A program made the translations under genes and the position numbers. DNA of 64,000 bases from Nonlabens sp. Hel1_33_55 (GTDB lineage Bacteria; Bacteroidota; Bacteroidia; Flavobacteriales; Flavobacteriaceae): assembly GCF_900101765.1 (NCBI RefSeq), contig NZ_LT627735.1, positions 992,001 through 1,056,000 of the forward strand. Reading direction: 5' to 3'. The notes beneath the pieces are model-generated. The model made no database searches. It saw nothing but the letters and a program-made list of their open reading frames with translations, and had not been told where the DNA came from. Shown in pieces: positions 33,345 to 42,342 of the stretch. How positions within the stretch are numbered: the stretch's first letter is position 1; each line of letters starts with the position of its first letter.

Positions 33345-34072
33345 AAGCCATTTATCTAAAGGAAATACGCGGATTTTTCAGTAGCCTGAGTGGTTATCTG
33401 GTGCTTTGTATATTCTTGCTTGTAAGTGGTTTGTTTGTATTCGTTTTTGATGGTGAATTCAATGTGCTCAACTACGGTTTTGCAGATTTGACTCCGTTTT
33501 TTCTTTTGATTCCGTGGTTGTTCATGTTTTTGATTCCGGCGGTTTGTATGCGCAGTTTTACCGTGGAACGAGACTTGGGAACTTTGGAGATATTATTGAC
33601 TCGACCTATCTCCATCCGCGCACTAATAGGTGGGAAATTTGCTGCGGCATTTACCATTACTCTATTGGCATTGATTCCTACCGTTATATATGTAATTACC
33701 ATTGGTATATTGGGCCAGACGGCTTATAATCTTGATTTGGGCAGCACGGTTGGTAGTTATTTAGGGACATTATTGCTGTCGCTTTGTTATGTGAGTATCT
33801 CAATATTATGCTCTACCATTACTAAGAACCAAATCATTGCATTTCTCATTGGTGCATTGTCCTGCTTTGTGATGTATTTCGGTTTTGAAGGTGCAGCAGG
33901 CTACCTCGCGACAGATAATTTTGTGGCATCGCTAGGGATGAAATACCACTACGAAAGTATGGCTCGCGGCGTTATCGATACTCGTGACGTCGTGTATTTT
34001 TTGAGCGTAGCTGTTTTCTTTTTCGCTTTAAGCGAAATTTCACTCAAAACAAGCCTTGACAGGAATTCATGA
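33341..34072 (+). CDS. gldF: Gliding-motility ABC transporter permease GldF
   Basis: A 243-residue six-helix permease of the ABC-2 type. The N-terminal KEIRGFFSSLSGYLV and the FTVERDLGTLEILLTRPI segment are the conserved parts of GldF. In Flavobacterium johnsoniae GldA (ATPase), GldF and GldG form an ABC complex needed for gliding motility; the gldA gene is not in this window. The gene overlaps gldG by 4 bp. A near-palindrome TTTCGCTT-T-AAGCGAAA near the 3' end is probably chance. Confidence 0.94.
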   Translation: MKAIYLKEIRGFFSSLSGYLVLCIFLLVSGLFVFVFDGEFNVLNYGFADLTPFFLLIPWLFMFLIPAVCMRSFTVERDLGTLEILLTRPISIRALIGGKFAAAFTITLLALIPTVIYVITIGILGQTAYNLDLGSTVGSYLGTLLLSLCYVSISILCSTITKNQIIAFLIGALSCFVMYFGFEGAAGYLATDNFVASLGMKYHYESMARGVIDTRDVVYFLSVAVFFFALSEISLKTSLDRNS

Positions 34073-35751
34073 TCAAAATTGTTAGAAATATAGCCTTGTT
34101 AATTGTTGCACTTGTTGCGATTAATTACGTGTCCGGTAAATTTCATAGGCGTTTTGATCTGACCGAAAATAATCGGTATACCATCGCTCCAGAAACTAAA
34201 AAGCTATTGGATGAAGCAGAGCTTCCTATTTTTGTTGATGTATTTCTGGATGGTGAATTACCAGCAGAATTTCTCAAGCTTAAACAGGAAACCAGACAAT
34301 TGCTGGAAGAGCTATCTGCACTGCATCCAAACCTGAAATATGATTTTCTTGATCCCATAGAGAATCTGAGCCAAGAGGAATCCAATCAAGTCGTTCAACA
34401 ACTCGCTCGTGAAGGTGTCCAGCCTGCCATGGCTAATATAATTGAAAAAGGGAAACAAACTAATGTTACCATTTTCCCTTATGCAATCATTGCCTATGAT
34501 GGCAAACGTACGGCTATTCCTTTGCTGAAATCTGTAGCTCGATCTACTACAGAGCAACGTGTGAATTCTTCCATCAATCAGTTAGAATACCAATTAGCAG
34601 ATGGTTTGCGTAAAGTCTCTAAACCCAAAGACAAAACTATTGCCATCCTGCGCGACAGTGGAGAGTTGGCTAACCTTCAAATAGCTGATTTCATCAGGTC
34701 ACTTCAGGCCTACTATCGTATTGCACCGTTTGGAATTGAGTTCGTTACTTCAAGCGATAGCGTTACACCTGTAAAAGTGCTGAACGAATTAAAGAAATAC
34801 GATCTAGTTATAGAGCCTAAACCTACAGTAGCATTTTCTGAAACCAAAAAGTATATTCTAGATCAATACTTAATGAATGGTGGAAAATTCTTGATGGCAG
34901 TTGATCCCATCATTATGGAGAACGACAGTTTAGCCAATCCAGATCAAAAGGCCTATGCCCTTTCTCGAGATCTCAATCTTGACGATATGCTATTTAGATA
35001 TGGTTTAAGATTAAACCGTGGATTAATTAAAGATGTACAGAGTGGTGCACTTGCGCTCGCTACTGGCCAAGGAAGAAATACCCAATACGAAGCTTTTCAA
35101 TGGCCCTACTACCCTATGGCTAGTGGCGATAGCACCAGCAACATTACCCGAAACGTTGAAGAGATCAAGTTTGAATATACAGGTAGCTTAGATACATTAA
35201 AAAGCCCTAGCAAAAAACAAATATTACTTTCTTCAAGCGATCAAACAGCAGTAGTCACGCTACCATCGGCAATCTCACTATCAGAACTTGATGATGACAT
35301 TGAAGCTCAATTCTATCAGTCAGGAAGTCAGCCGCTAGCGGCTATTGCTCAAGGTGAATTTACCAGCGCATACAAAAACCGCGTCAAACCTTTTGAGCTC
35401 AGTGATCACAGAGATGAAACGAGAAACGCGTCTCTATTTTTAGCCGCAGATGGTGATATAATGAAGAACCAAGTAGATCGTGGGCAACCGCAAGATTTGG
35501 GTTATGATATGCGCACCGGTCAATATTATGGTAATAAAGAATTTTTAATGAATGTGGTCAACTATATGTTGGATGATGACAACTTGATTGCATTGAGAAA
35601 CAAGGAGATTGAAATTCCGTTTTTGGATATTAAACGTAGTTACGATAACAGGTTTATGTGGCAAGCTATCAATATCGTCCTGCCTTTACTGCTCGTTCTT
35701 GGATTTGGAGGTTTATTCCTTTGGTTGCGTAAGAGAAAATACGCTGTTTAA
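34069..35751 (+). CDS. gldG: Gliding-motility protein GldG
   Basis: A 560-residue membrane-anchored protein: one N-terminal helix (about 4-20), a large extracytoplasmic domain (about 25-525) with the GldG/IFT52-type core LTENNRYTIAPETKKLL, and one C-terminal helix (about 530-552) followed by a basic tail. It works with GldF and GldA in the gliding/ABC complex. The stop overlaps the phnA stop on the other strand by 4 bp, so the two convergent genes share their ends with no room for a terminator. Confidence 0.94.
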   Translation: MIKIVRNIALLIVALVAINYVSGKFHRRFDLTENNRYTIAPETKKLLDEAELPIFVDVFLDGELPAEFLKLKQETRQLLEELSALHPNLKYDFLDPIENLSQEESNQVVQQLAREGVQPAMANIIEKGKQTNVTIFPYAIIAYDGKRTAIPLLKSVARSTTEQRVNSSINQLEYQLADGLRKVSKPKDKTIAILRDSGELANLQIADFIRSLQAYYRIAPFGIEFVTSSDSVTPVKVLNELKKYDLVIEPKPTVAFSETKKYILDQYLMNGGKFLMAVDPIIMENDSLANPDQKAYALSRDLNLDDMLFRYGLRLNRGLIKDVQSGALALATGQGRNTQYEAFQWPYYPMASGDSTSNITRNVEEIKFEYTGSLDTLKSPSKKQILLSSSDQTAVVTLPSAISLSELDDDIEAQFYQSGSQPLAAIAQGEFTSAYKNRVKPFELSDHRDETRNASLFLAADGDIMKNQVDRGQPQDLGYDMRTGQYYGNKEFLMNVVNYMLDDDNLIALRNKEIEIPFLDIKRSYDNRFMWQAINIVLPLLLVLGFGGLFLWLRKRKYAV

Positions 35752-36320
35752 GACTTTTTCACGTACTGCGTCAAGATCACAATGTGCTGCCCATTGACTT
35801 TTCCTTCAATGTGATTTTCATTCTCGTGATCCACCGAAATATTGCGTACTGCTGTGCCTCGTTTAGCGGTGAAGTTGGCTCCTTTCACATCTAAGTCTTT
35901 GATCAAAACAACACTGTCGCCTTTAGCTAATACATGACCATTAGAATCTCGGTGTACTATTTCATTACCAGTTTGAATACCAGCTTTTGCCCATTCCTTC
36001 ACATCGTCTTCTAGATACATCATATCTAATAAGTCAGCTGGCCAGCCTTCCGATTTTAATTGATATAGCATTCTGTAGGCTACCACTTGAACGGCTGGAA
36101 TTTGACTCCACATAGTGTCGTTCAAACAACGCCAGTGATTGACATCCACTTGATCTTTGTCAGTTAGTTGAGTCACGCAAGTGGAACAAGTTAGTATACT
36201 CGTGTCTTTTACATCACTTGGAGAATCTGGAATTTCATATACTACTAATGCTTCCTTGGAACCACAAAGTTCGCATGCGTTACCACTGCGTTCTTCCAGT
36301 TCTTTTTGTAAATCTGACAT
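35748..36320 (-). CDS. PhnA-type zinc-ribbon protein
   Basis: A 190-residue protein with an N-terminal zinc ribbon (CELCGS at about 16-21 and CSTCVT at about 48-53) and the C-terminal PhnA domain containing DSNGHVLAKGDSVVLIKDLDVKG and KRGTAVRNISV. Despite the old name (alkylphosphonate uptake), family members have no confirmed role in phosphonate metabolism; no phosphonate genes are nearby. It converges on gldG with a 4-bp overlap. A TACCTTTA element about 20 bp upstream may be its -7 box. Confidence 0.88.
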   Translation of the reverse strand: MSDLQKELEERSGNACELCGSKEALVVYEIPDSPSDVKDTSILTCSTCVTQLTDKDQVDVNHWRCLNDTMWSQIPAVQVVAYRMLYQLKSEGWPADLLDMMYLEDDVKEWAKAGIQTGNEIVHRDSNGHVLAKGDSVVLIKDLDVKGANFTAKRGTAVRNISVDHENENHIEGKVNGQHIVILTQYVKKS

Positions 36321-36413
36321 AAAAGTTGTTTGAGAAAGTAAAGGTAAAGAGAATAAAAAAAGGATTACTTGCCTTAATAGCGAATACTATAATTAATGCA
36401 AGGCATTCCCTTA

Positions 36414-37742
36414 CTACTGCTGGATGGTAAGGCTTGCTCTATCCATGGCTGTTTTCTCAAAATTGAGATCAAGATTTGGATTTTTGATTTTACCGCTGGT
36501 ATCTATAGAAATCACTCTTGGTAATAACTCAAGACCTAAATCCTTCTTGAATTGAAATGCATTTCTAGGACTACCTTTTACGTTGAGTCCAGCGATCTGA
36601 CTCGAGAATTGCAACTTTTTCCAAACCTCGAGTTGAGAAGTTGCATCAATAGCATAAGCAATATTATAGGTGTTGGATTCCTGTTCTACTGCAAACCTGT
36701 TCCATTTACTAATATTTCTACCCAGATATGGATCTGCAAAACTATAAATGAAAAAGTTCACATTTTTGCCTTTGAATTTAGAAAAGTCTAATAAAGAGTT
36801 GTCAACCGTTGCAGCCTCTGGATATTCAAATTCACTGCCTACACCATTCTTTTGACTATTCTTATAAAATCGGCGTTCTCTTGAACTATGTGGATTGAAT
36901 TGAGGCTTTGATATATCGTATAAAAATTCCGCGCGAGGATGATGTTCTGTAGAAAGCAAATAAGCTTTTGTCTTCAAATGATTCTCTAGATAAAAGGAAT
37001 TGAGCCTATTAATATATCTGCGACCATACCTAACTTTTTCCAATTCAAGAATCTTCTTGAAATGATATTCTTGTGCCATAACTTTGTATGGAGCAATGGT
37101 AGTATAGTACCGTTCGCTTTGGAAATCAATGTTGGGAAAATCAGCGAACGCTGCATTGCTTAAAGACGTCAATTGATCTGATTCTGATAGTTTAAAAATC
37201 ATTTGCAGATAACCTTGGTAGCTTTTATAAAACATGGTTTCGTCCGCCTTGAAGATTGGTGAGAATGGCATAGATTCCAACTTGTCGGTCCAGACACCTA
37301 TTAAACTATCTAAAGAAACTACGGTGCTATCACTAGGTTGCGTAAACAAATTATCTTTCTTAGTAAACTCAGTAAATGCTTTATTACGGCTGGAAAGGAA
37401 TTCATTCTTCAAGGCGCCTTGTGCTCCAGAATAAACTATAGTTGCAATACTATCATTTTTAAACGCCGCGATGTTGAAATCATCATAGTCTTCTAAATGG
37501 ATAGGAAACACATCGTTTCCAACAATCAAATTATTGAAGCCACCATAACCGTATCGGTAAACGGTATCAGTTCTTGTATATCTAAAATCAACTCCAGGAT
37601 TGGTTACGATTCTCATTTCGAGATCAGAATCAGCCGAGGTCGTAGTTACATAAATCGGAATCTCATATTGCCCAAAACAAAACCAAGCTCCACTTAAGAA
37701 AAGTGTGGCAAGTAGGTTTATTTTAAATTTTGTAAAATCCAT
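36414..37742 (-). CDS. Exported thioredoxin-fold-like protein lacking cysteines of the CxxC site
   Basis: A 442-residue protein with a signal peptide ending near WFCFGQ (about 25). The middle (about 90-300) is alpha-helical and unrecognised. The C-terminal part, FSKFKGKNVNFFIYSFADPYLGRNISKW followed by LGLELLPRVISIDTSGKI, has the strand-helix and cis-proline (LPRVISID) layout of TlpA-like thioredoxin domains, but the redox CxxC is absent. It overlaps the DUF1704 gene upstream by 25 bp and is the fourth gene of that operon, so it probably supports that pathway in the periplasm. No precise function can be given. Confidence 0.55.
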   Translation of the reverse strand: MDFTKFKINLLATLFLSGAWFCFGQYEIPIYVTTTSADSDLEMRIVTNPGVDFRYTRTDTVYRYGYGGFNNLIVGNDVFPIHLEDYDDFNIAAFKNDSIATIVYSGAQGALKNEFLSSRNKAFTEFTKKDNLFTQPSDSTVVSLDSLIGVWTDKLESMPFSPIFKADETMFYKSYQGYLQMIFKLSESDQLTSLSNAAFADFPNIDFQSERYYTTIAPYKVMAQEYHFKKILELEKVRYGRRYINRLNSFYLENHLKTKAYLLSTEHHPRAEFLYDISKPQFNPHSSRERRFYKNSQKNGVGSEFEYPEAATVDNSLLDFSKFKGKNVNFFIYSFADPYLGRNISKWNRFAVEQESNTYNIAYAIDATSQLEVWKKLQFSSQIAGLNVKGSPRNAFQFKKDLGLELLPRVISIDTSGKIKNPNLDLNFEKTAMDRASLTIQQ

Positions 37743-38887
37743 TCTACGCGTTGGTCTTTGTTATTATTGGAATTATAGGACTTACATATATGGGTAATAG
37801 GTTTTGCTAATCCTACTTCTTCTAATCTTTTAACTGATGATAAGTACTCTAGGGAACATTTACCCATCAACAATGATTCCATGTCCTCGCCAGATTGATA
37901 ACGGTTGTAGATTTTTTGCAATCCAGAAAGATATAGAGCATCCTTAGTAAAACCACCGCCACGGTGTACTCTCAATGTAATATTAAAGGCTTTCTCTCGA
38001 TCAAGTCCGTATTGATTATGAATAAGATTGAAGGTTTCCGTGAAATCATTTCCTTTGATCAAACTGTCGGTAGCGATTACACGGTAGGCTAATTCTCTTA
38101 AACGGGTAACATTCAAATTACCGCTCATGTATTCAGCAAAAACGGCAAGACCTTCTTGAGTTTCCACATTATTAGGAAATCCATTGCCAAAAATCTTCAG
38201 CTGTTGTTCTATAGCATTAAAGGTGGTCACAAGGTGAACTCCTATTTCGTGGTGTGCCAGTACATTGAGTTGGTGCTGTGAAAACAGGTGGTTCTTTTTG
38301 AGAATGAGTGCACGATCATTATTGGAAACCATTGCCGCGGCGCTCATGGCGTTGCTGGTTTTTATTGCAAAATCAAACTCATACTCTTTTTTGTAATCCT
38401 CAAAAAATGCAATCGCTTGTTCTGTGGATAGTTCAGAGTCCGCTTTCGCGAAAGTGGAATTGTCATCCTCTTTATGGTGCAAAATGAACTTTGCATTTTC
38501 CACCATCTTATCAGTTGGTGTGCCGTAAAACCGGAGACTGTTGAAGTAAAATCGATTGTCTGGCTGGCTGATGGTCTCGATGCATTGCACCATGCCGCTG
38601 TAGGTATAGACCACATCCTTATACAAATCGCGAATGACCTTATCATCGATATCCTTGAGCCGCTGGCTAAAAAATAAGCGGTGCAATTTATAGGTGTCAA
38701 ACCTAACCTTGCGATACTTGAACTGTGGATTGTACTTGAACTTCTCCTTAAAAAATCGCTTACGCTCCTGAGCAATATTCAGCGGATTAATAAACGCCAA
38801 CAATTCCAAATTACCGACCAACCTATGAATATTTTCATCAATCTCCAGCACTTCCTGAAACTCATTTGTAGACTTCAATACTTTCAT
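37718..38887 (-). CDS. DUF1704 (QEGLA-motif) metallopeptidase-like protein
   Basis: A 389-residue protein of the DUF1704/TIGR02421 family. The metal motif HEIGVH lies at 213-218 (HExxxH, with an extra residue compared with HExxH) and the QEGLA motif at 244-248; later VHRGGGFTKDALYL (307-320) is also family-typical. Human and animal members (MATCAP) are carboxypeptidases that remove the C-terminal tyrosine of alpha-tubulin. Here the neighbours are an ATP-grasp ligase and an N-formylglutamate-amidohydrolase-like protein, which points to a C-terminal peptide-modification or peptide-metabolite pathway. The palindrome at 38441 is imperfect and gives TFAKA (145-149). The spacing to the upstream gene is 6 bp. 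Confidence 0.85.
   Translation of the reverse strand: MKVLKSTNEFQEVLEIDENIHRLVGNLELLAFINPLNIAQERKRFFKEKFKYNPQFKYRKVRFDTYKLHRLFFSQRLKDIDDKVIRDLYKDVVYTYSGMVQCIETISQPDNRFYFNSLRFYGTPTDKMVENAKFILHHKEDDNSTFAKADSELSTEQAIAFFEDYKKEYEFDFAIKTSNAMSAAAMVSNNDRALILKKNHLFSQHQLNVLAHHEIGVHLVTTFNAIEQQLKIFGNGFPNNVETQEGLAVFAEYMSGNLNVTRLRELAYRVIATDSLIKGNDFTETFNLIHNQYGLDREKAFNITLRVHRGGGFTKDALYLSGLQKIYNRYQSGEDMESLLMGKCSLEYLSSVKRLEEVGLAKPITHICKSYNSNNNKDQRVEWILQNLK
38441..38456. repeat. Palindrome, copy 13 (one mismatch, inside DUF1704 gene)
   Basis: CGCTTTCGCGAAAGTG; the penultimate base differs. Read as TFAKA. Confidence 0.88.
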
Positions 38888-38893
38888 GAATTT

Positions 38894-39733
38894 TTATTGA
38901 TCGTAGGTGTGATGACGGTCATAATAACGATAAGCGTGCGATTGAATATAATACTTAAGCTTATCCTTTAACGCATGAACAACTTCTGGAAAAATAACGC
39001 CAGTTTCTTCATCGCAATAAACTTTAGAAATCTCTGTCGCGAGAACAAGTGTATTTTGAGAATTTGCGGTTACGTATTTCAAGAAGAATCCATTTCCCTG
39101 AAAAACGTCATTGACCTCACAAGATACTTTCTCCTTGATAGGTAAATCAATTTTACCTAATATTTCCTGCCATTGTTCAATGTCCATTTTGTACTTGACC
39201 TGATCAACGTTTGACGTTCCCAAATTAAACACAGGAATCTGACGATCCCATCGCTTGCGATTGTAAGAATGTAAATCGTAGAAAATAGTGGTGCCAAAAA
39301 GTTCTTCCAATTTCACGATCAATTGAAGAATGACTTTATAAAAATTTTCATGCTTTTCAAGGGCGCGATTTTTTTCGTCTTCTGTCAATGGCGATTTCCA
39401 GAGATTTTTTCCCCATGCTGTTTCATATATAGCATTCTTGGGATCTCTGTTTAAATCATACTCAAACCTACTGTCGTGAGCAATGATGGTGATAGGAAGC
39501 ATAGAGATCATGGTTCCTGTAGCAGGATCTTCTTCATACCAGCGATCATATTCCGTATGGAGGCACTTAGCCCATAATCGCTTGTCAAAATGATGTCCAT
39601 CGTGAACAGCTGCGCATACGTAAGGAACGTAGTCATCTATTTTGATAGAGAACGAATAGTCGTCAGCAACAGCATGGAAAGTTTCTTCATGCTCGATCTT
39701 ACTCAAGATCTGACGTATGGACATTTTATTCAT
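38894..39733 (-). CDS. N-formylglutamate amidohydrolase-like protein
   Basis: A 279-residue protein of the FGase family. Metal and substrate motifs are present: HDGH (44-47), DSRFEYDLNR (87-96) and YDLHSYN (152-158). Classical members hydrolyse N-formyl-L-glutamate at the end of histidine breakdown, but no hut genes are in the window and the two flanking genes encode an ATP-grasp ligase and a DUF1704 peptidase. Hydrolysis or recognition of a glutamyl-type amide in that pathway is therefore more likely. It overlaps the ATP-grasp gene by 8 bp. Confidence 0.85.
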   Translation of the reverse strand: MNKMSIRQILSKIEHEETFHAVADDYSFSIKIDDYVPYVCAAVHDGHHFDKRLWAKCLHTEYDRWYEEDPATGTMISMLPITIIAHDSRFEYDLNRDPKNAIYETAWGKNLWKSPLTEDEKNRALEKHENFYKVILQLIVKLEELFGTTIFYDLHSYNRKRWDRQIPVFNLGTSNVDQVKYKMDIEQWQEILGKIDLPIKEKVSCEVNDVFQGNGFFLKYVTANSQNTLVLATEISKVYCDEETGVIFPEVVHALKDKLKYYIQSHAYRYYDRHHTYDQ

Positions 39734-40757
39734 TTAGTAGGGTATTCTTTAATTTCTGAGTTCTGTCTAATGCTTTTTTTCTGATGCTTGTCTCCTCTTC
39801 AAAGTAATCGATGATTTTCTCTTGAACCTTTGTTTTTGAAGATTTGTTAATCTGTGCGATACCGCCAGGTGACATCACGTTGACTTCAACCAGCATGCCG
39901 TTTATGACATCAATCCCAACAAAGTAGAGACCGTCATTTACCAATTTAGGGCCGATTTTTTTACAGAGTAATTTCTCTGCTTTGGTTAGTACGTGCTTTT
40001 CAAAAGTACCACCAGCACTAATATTTGATCTATGGTCATCGCCGCCAGGCACACGTCTCACGGCTCCTATAGGCTTCCCTTTAAGTAATAATATTCTACT
40101 GTCTCCTTGATCTGCACCTTCAATATAGTCTTGCAGTATCACATAGTTGGTAGTTCCATCTTTATTATCAATGTAGAAATCCAATAACGAGTTCACATTG
40201 AACATCGCGCTTTTTTCTATCATGATCACACCGCTACCACCATAGCCATTCAATGGCTTCATGATCATACGATCTCTGGGATTTTCCTTGATCACAGATT
40301 TAAGATATTCCTTGTTTTTAGAAACATGCGTACGTGGAATGATGGTATTATCTGGATCATCAAAACAAGCTGTATAAAGCTTGTTGTTTGCCTCTCGCAA
40401 TCCTTCAATATCATTAACGATAAACACATCTTCTTTAACTGAATCCAAAAAGTTTAAGGCAATGGGATCCAGCGGCGGGTTTGCTCGCATCATGATCACA
40501 TCAAAACCTGCAAGAGGTAACATTTTTTCCTTGAATTCTGCTCTCTTGTAAAAGGACTTCATCTGCGCTGGCACCTTATCCATCTTGCGCACCACGCGTG
40601 AGAATGCATAAGCAATACTATCGCGTATCGTCAGATTTGCCGGCGTTGCCATAGCCACCGTATGGCCACGTTTTATACACTCGTGAATCAGGACTAGAGT
40701 GGAATCACTCTCGGGATTGACTTCATCCCATGGATACATAATAAAGCAGACATTCAT
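39726..40757 (-). CDS. ATP-grasp ligase, glutathione-synthetase-like
   Basis: A 343-residue protein resembling GshB. The N-terminal preATP-grasp domain begins MNVCFIMYPWDEV; the ATP-grasp loop is MKPLNGYGGSGV (about 166-177), followed by QGDSRILLL, RRVPGGDDHRSNISAGG and the metal-binding end GIDVINGMLVEVNVMSPGG (about 281-299). It should ligate a carboxylate to an amine with ATP. A glutathione synthesis role is unlikely: no gamma-glutamylcysteine ligase is present here and the downstream genes are atypical. ATG 40757 is chosen because it opens the first beta strand; an ATG 30 bp upstream is also in frame. It is the first gene of the four-gene operon. Confidence 0.85.
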   Translation of the reverse strand: MNVCFIMYPWDEVNPESDSTLVLIHECIKRGHTVAMATPANLTIRDSIAYAFSRVVRKMDKVPAQMKSFYKRAEFKEKMLPLAGFDVIMMRANPPLDPIALNFLDSVKEDVFIVNDIEGLREANNKLYTACFDDPDNTIIPRTHVSKNKEYLKSVIKENPRDRMIMKPLNGYGGSGVIMIEKSAMFNVNSLLDFYIDNKDGTTNYVILQDYIEGADQGDSRILLLKGKPIGAVRRVPGGDDHRSNISAGGTFEKHVLTKAEKLLCKKIGPKLVNDGLYFVGIDVINGMLVEVNVMSPGGIAQINKSSKTKVQEKIIDYFEEETSIRKKALDRTQKLKNTLLNE

Positions 40758-40858
40758 ATAGTTGTGGTTTTGGTTGGTAGCCCGCAAACTAGGAATAAAA
40801 AGGAAAGAATGCTGTTAAGTAAATGCAATAGTTGTAGGAGAATGTGGTGTGACTATAT

Positions 40859-40874
40859 CGCTTTCGCGAAAGCG
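40859..40874. repeat. 16-bp palindrome, copy 14 (intergenic)
   Basis: Exact copy between the ATP-grasp start and the symporter terminator. Confidence 0.97.
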
Positions 40875-40898
40875 TAAAACCTAAAGAATTATGCATCA

Positions 40899-40929
40899 AA
40901 AAAGGCATGAGAGAATTTCATGCCTTTTT
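40899..40929 (-). terminator. Terminator after symporter
   Basis: AAAAAGGCATGA pairs with TCATGCCTTTTT (12 bp, 7-nt loop), 23 bp after the symporter stop; it has T-runs in both directions. Confidence 0.88.
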
Positions 40930-40951
40930 GTATTAAAATCTTATTGAAAAC

Positions 40952-42280
40952 TTAGGAACTAACCTCGTCCAGGTGGTCATCCCAATCTTGAACATCTGGC
41001 TCACCAAATTTACCCAAGGACTTAGCAACGATAGACGCCACAGTCGCATCACCCGTAACGTTAACGGTTGTGCGCAGCATGTCCAGCGGTCGATCTACGG
41101 CAAAAATTAGGGCTAGTGCCACAGGTAACAATTCGCTAGGGAAATTGATAGATTCCAAAACAATAACCAGCATCACCATTCCAGCACCTGGCACCGCGGC
41201 AGAGCCAATGGAGGCCAATAATGCCGTCAATACGATGGTCAACTGCGCAGACAAAGCCAACTCAATTCCCAAAGCTTGACAGACAAAAACGGCGGCAACC
41301 GCTTGGTATAAGCTGGTTCCATCCATATTTATCGTAGCTCCTACAGGTAGAACAAAACTGGCGACCTCCTTCTCGACTCCCATGTGTTCTTCCACTCGCT
41401 CCATCGTGACTGGTAATGTTGCCGCACTTGAACTGGTAGAAAAGGCCAGTAGCTGTGCTGGTGCAATCTTATTGAGAAACCAAAGTGGTGATTTTTTCAC
41501 GTACAAACTAAAAATCAAACAGTACACTCCTATCATCAATATCAATCCTAGAACTACAGTTCCCGCATAGAATAACAAGGCTAGTAATATATCTGGATCA
41601 TCTGCACTTACAACCACATTTGCCAATAAGGCAAATACAGCAAATGGAGCTGTCAACATGATGAGGTCCACCATCTTAAGAACAACATCATTTAGTGAAT
41701 CGAAGAAATTCTTTAACGGCTCTGCTGCTTTCTCGCCTATCAATAGCATAGAAATCCCTAAGAAAATCGCAAAGAAAATAACCTGAAGCATCAAGCTGTT
41801 GTTAGCCATCGCAGCGACCGCATTTTCTGGAACCATATCTACTAAAGCCTGTAACGGTCCTGCATCTTTTTGCATCGCAGCTGTAGTTAGCTTCCCAGCA
41901 ATATCTGAGTTTCCTTCATAAGTCGCACTCAAATTATCAATGGTTTCTTGTGAGATTCCAGCACCAGGATTCAGCGTATTTACTAATACTAATCCTAATG
42001 TGATAGCGATAATCGTGGTAAGAATGTAAATGATGATGGTGCGGAGTCCCATCTTGCGGAATTTGGCTATATCCTTAAGGTCAGAGATACCTTTGATCAA
42101 TGACGCAAGGATGAGCGGTACCGCAATCAGCTTCAATAGGTTTACAAATATCGTCCCGAATGGGTTGATCCAGTCCTCTACAAAGCCTCGACCCCAGTAG
42201 AATTGTACCATCAAAAATCCGAAAAGGATTCCCAGAACCATTCCAATTAATATTTGCCAGTGAAGTGCTAATTTTTTCAT
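40952..42280 (-). CDS. Dicarboxylate/amino acid:cation symporter (GltP/DctA family)
   Basis: A 442-residue membrane carrier of the glutamate transporter fold. The re-entrant loop signature STSSSAATLPVTMERV (about 281-296), the NMDGTSLYQAVAAVF motif (about 319-333) and VPGAGMVMLVIVLES are all present. It imports glutamate, aspartate or C4-dicarboxylates with Na+ or H+. An inserted hydrophilic loop near 105-160 follows the third helix. The gene is separated from the ATP-grasp operon by a terminator, so any link to it is only through a possible glutamate supply. Confidence 0.93.
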   Translation of the reverse strand: MKKLALHWQILIGMVLGILFGFLMVQFYWGRGFVEDWINPFGTIFVNLLKLIAVPLILASLIKGISDLKDIAKFRKMGLRTIIIYILTTIIAITLGLVLVNTLNPGAGISQETIDNLSATYEGNSDIAGKLTTAAMQKDAGPLQALVDMVPENAVAAMANNSLMLQVIFFAIFLGISMLLIGEKAAEPLKNFFDSLNDVVLKMVDLIMLTAPFAVFALLANVVVSADDPDILLALLFYAGTVVLGLILMIGVYCLIFSLYVKKSPLWFLNKIAPAQLLAFSTSSSAATLPVTMERVEEHMGVEKEVASFVLPVGATINMDGTSLYQAVAAVFVCQALGIELALSAQLTIVLTALLASIGSAAVPGAGMVMLVIVLESINFPSELLPVALALIFAVDRPLDMLRTTVNVTGDATVASIVAKSLGKFGEPDVQDWDDHLDEVSS

Positions 42281-42342
42281 GTGTTCAATTGTATTAGAAA
42301 ACTAAATTAATTTCAGGATAAGATGCCTGAATTTTTTGGATA

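Noticed and set aside
34021..34037. TTTCGCTT-T-AAGCGAAA in gldF as a palindrome relative
   Set aside because: The odd-length centre and different core do not match the 16-bp element.
38894..39733. Histidine degradation role for the N-formylglutamate amidohydrolase-like gene
   Set aside because: No hutH, hutU or hutI genes are near, and the operon partners point elsewhere.
39726..40757. Calling the ATP-grasp gene glutathione synthetase (gshB)
   Set aside because: The sequence resembles GshB, but no gamma-glutamylcysteine ligase is linked and the operon partners are unrelated to glutathione, so only a family-level call is supported.
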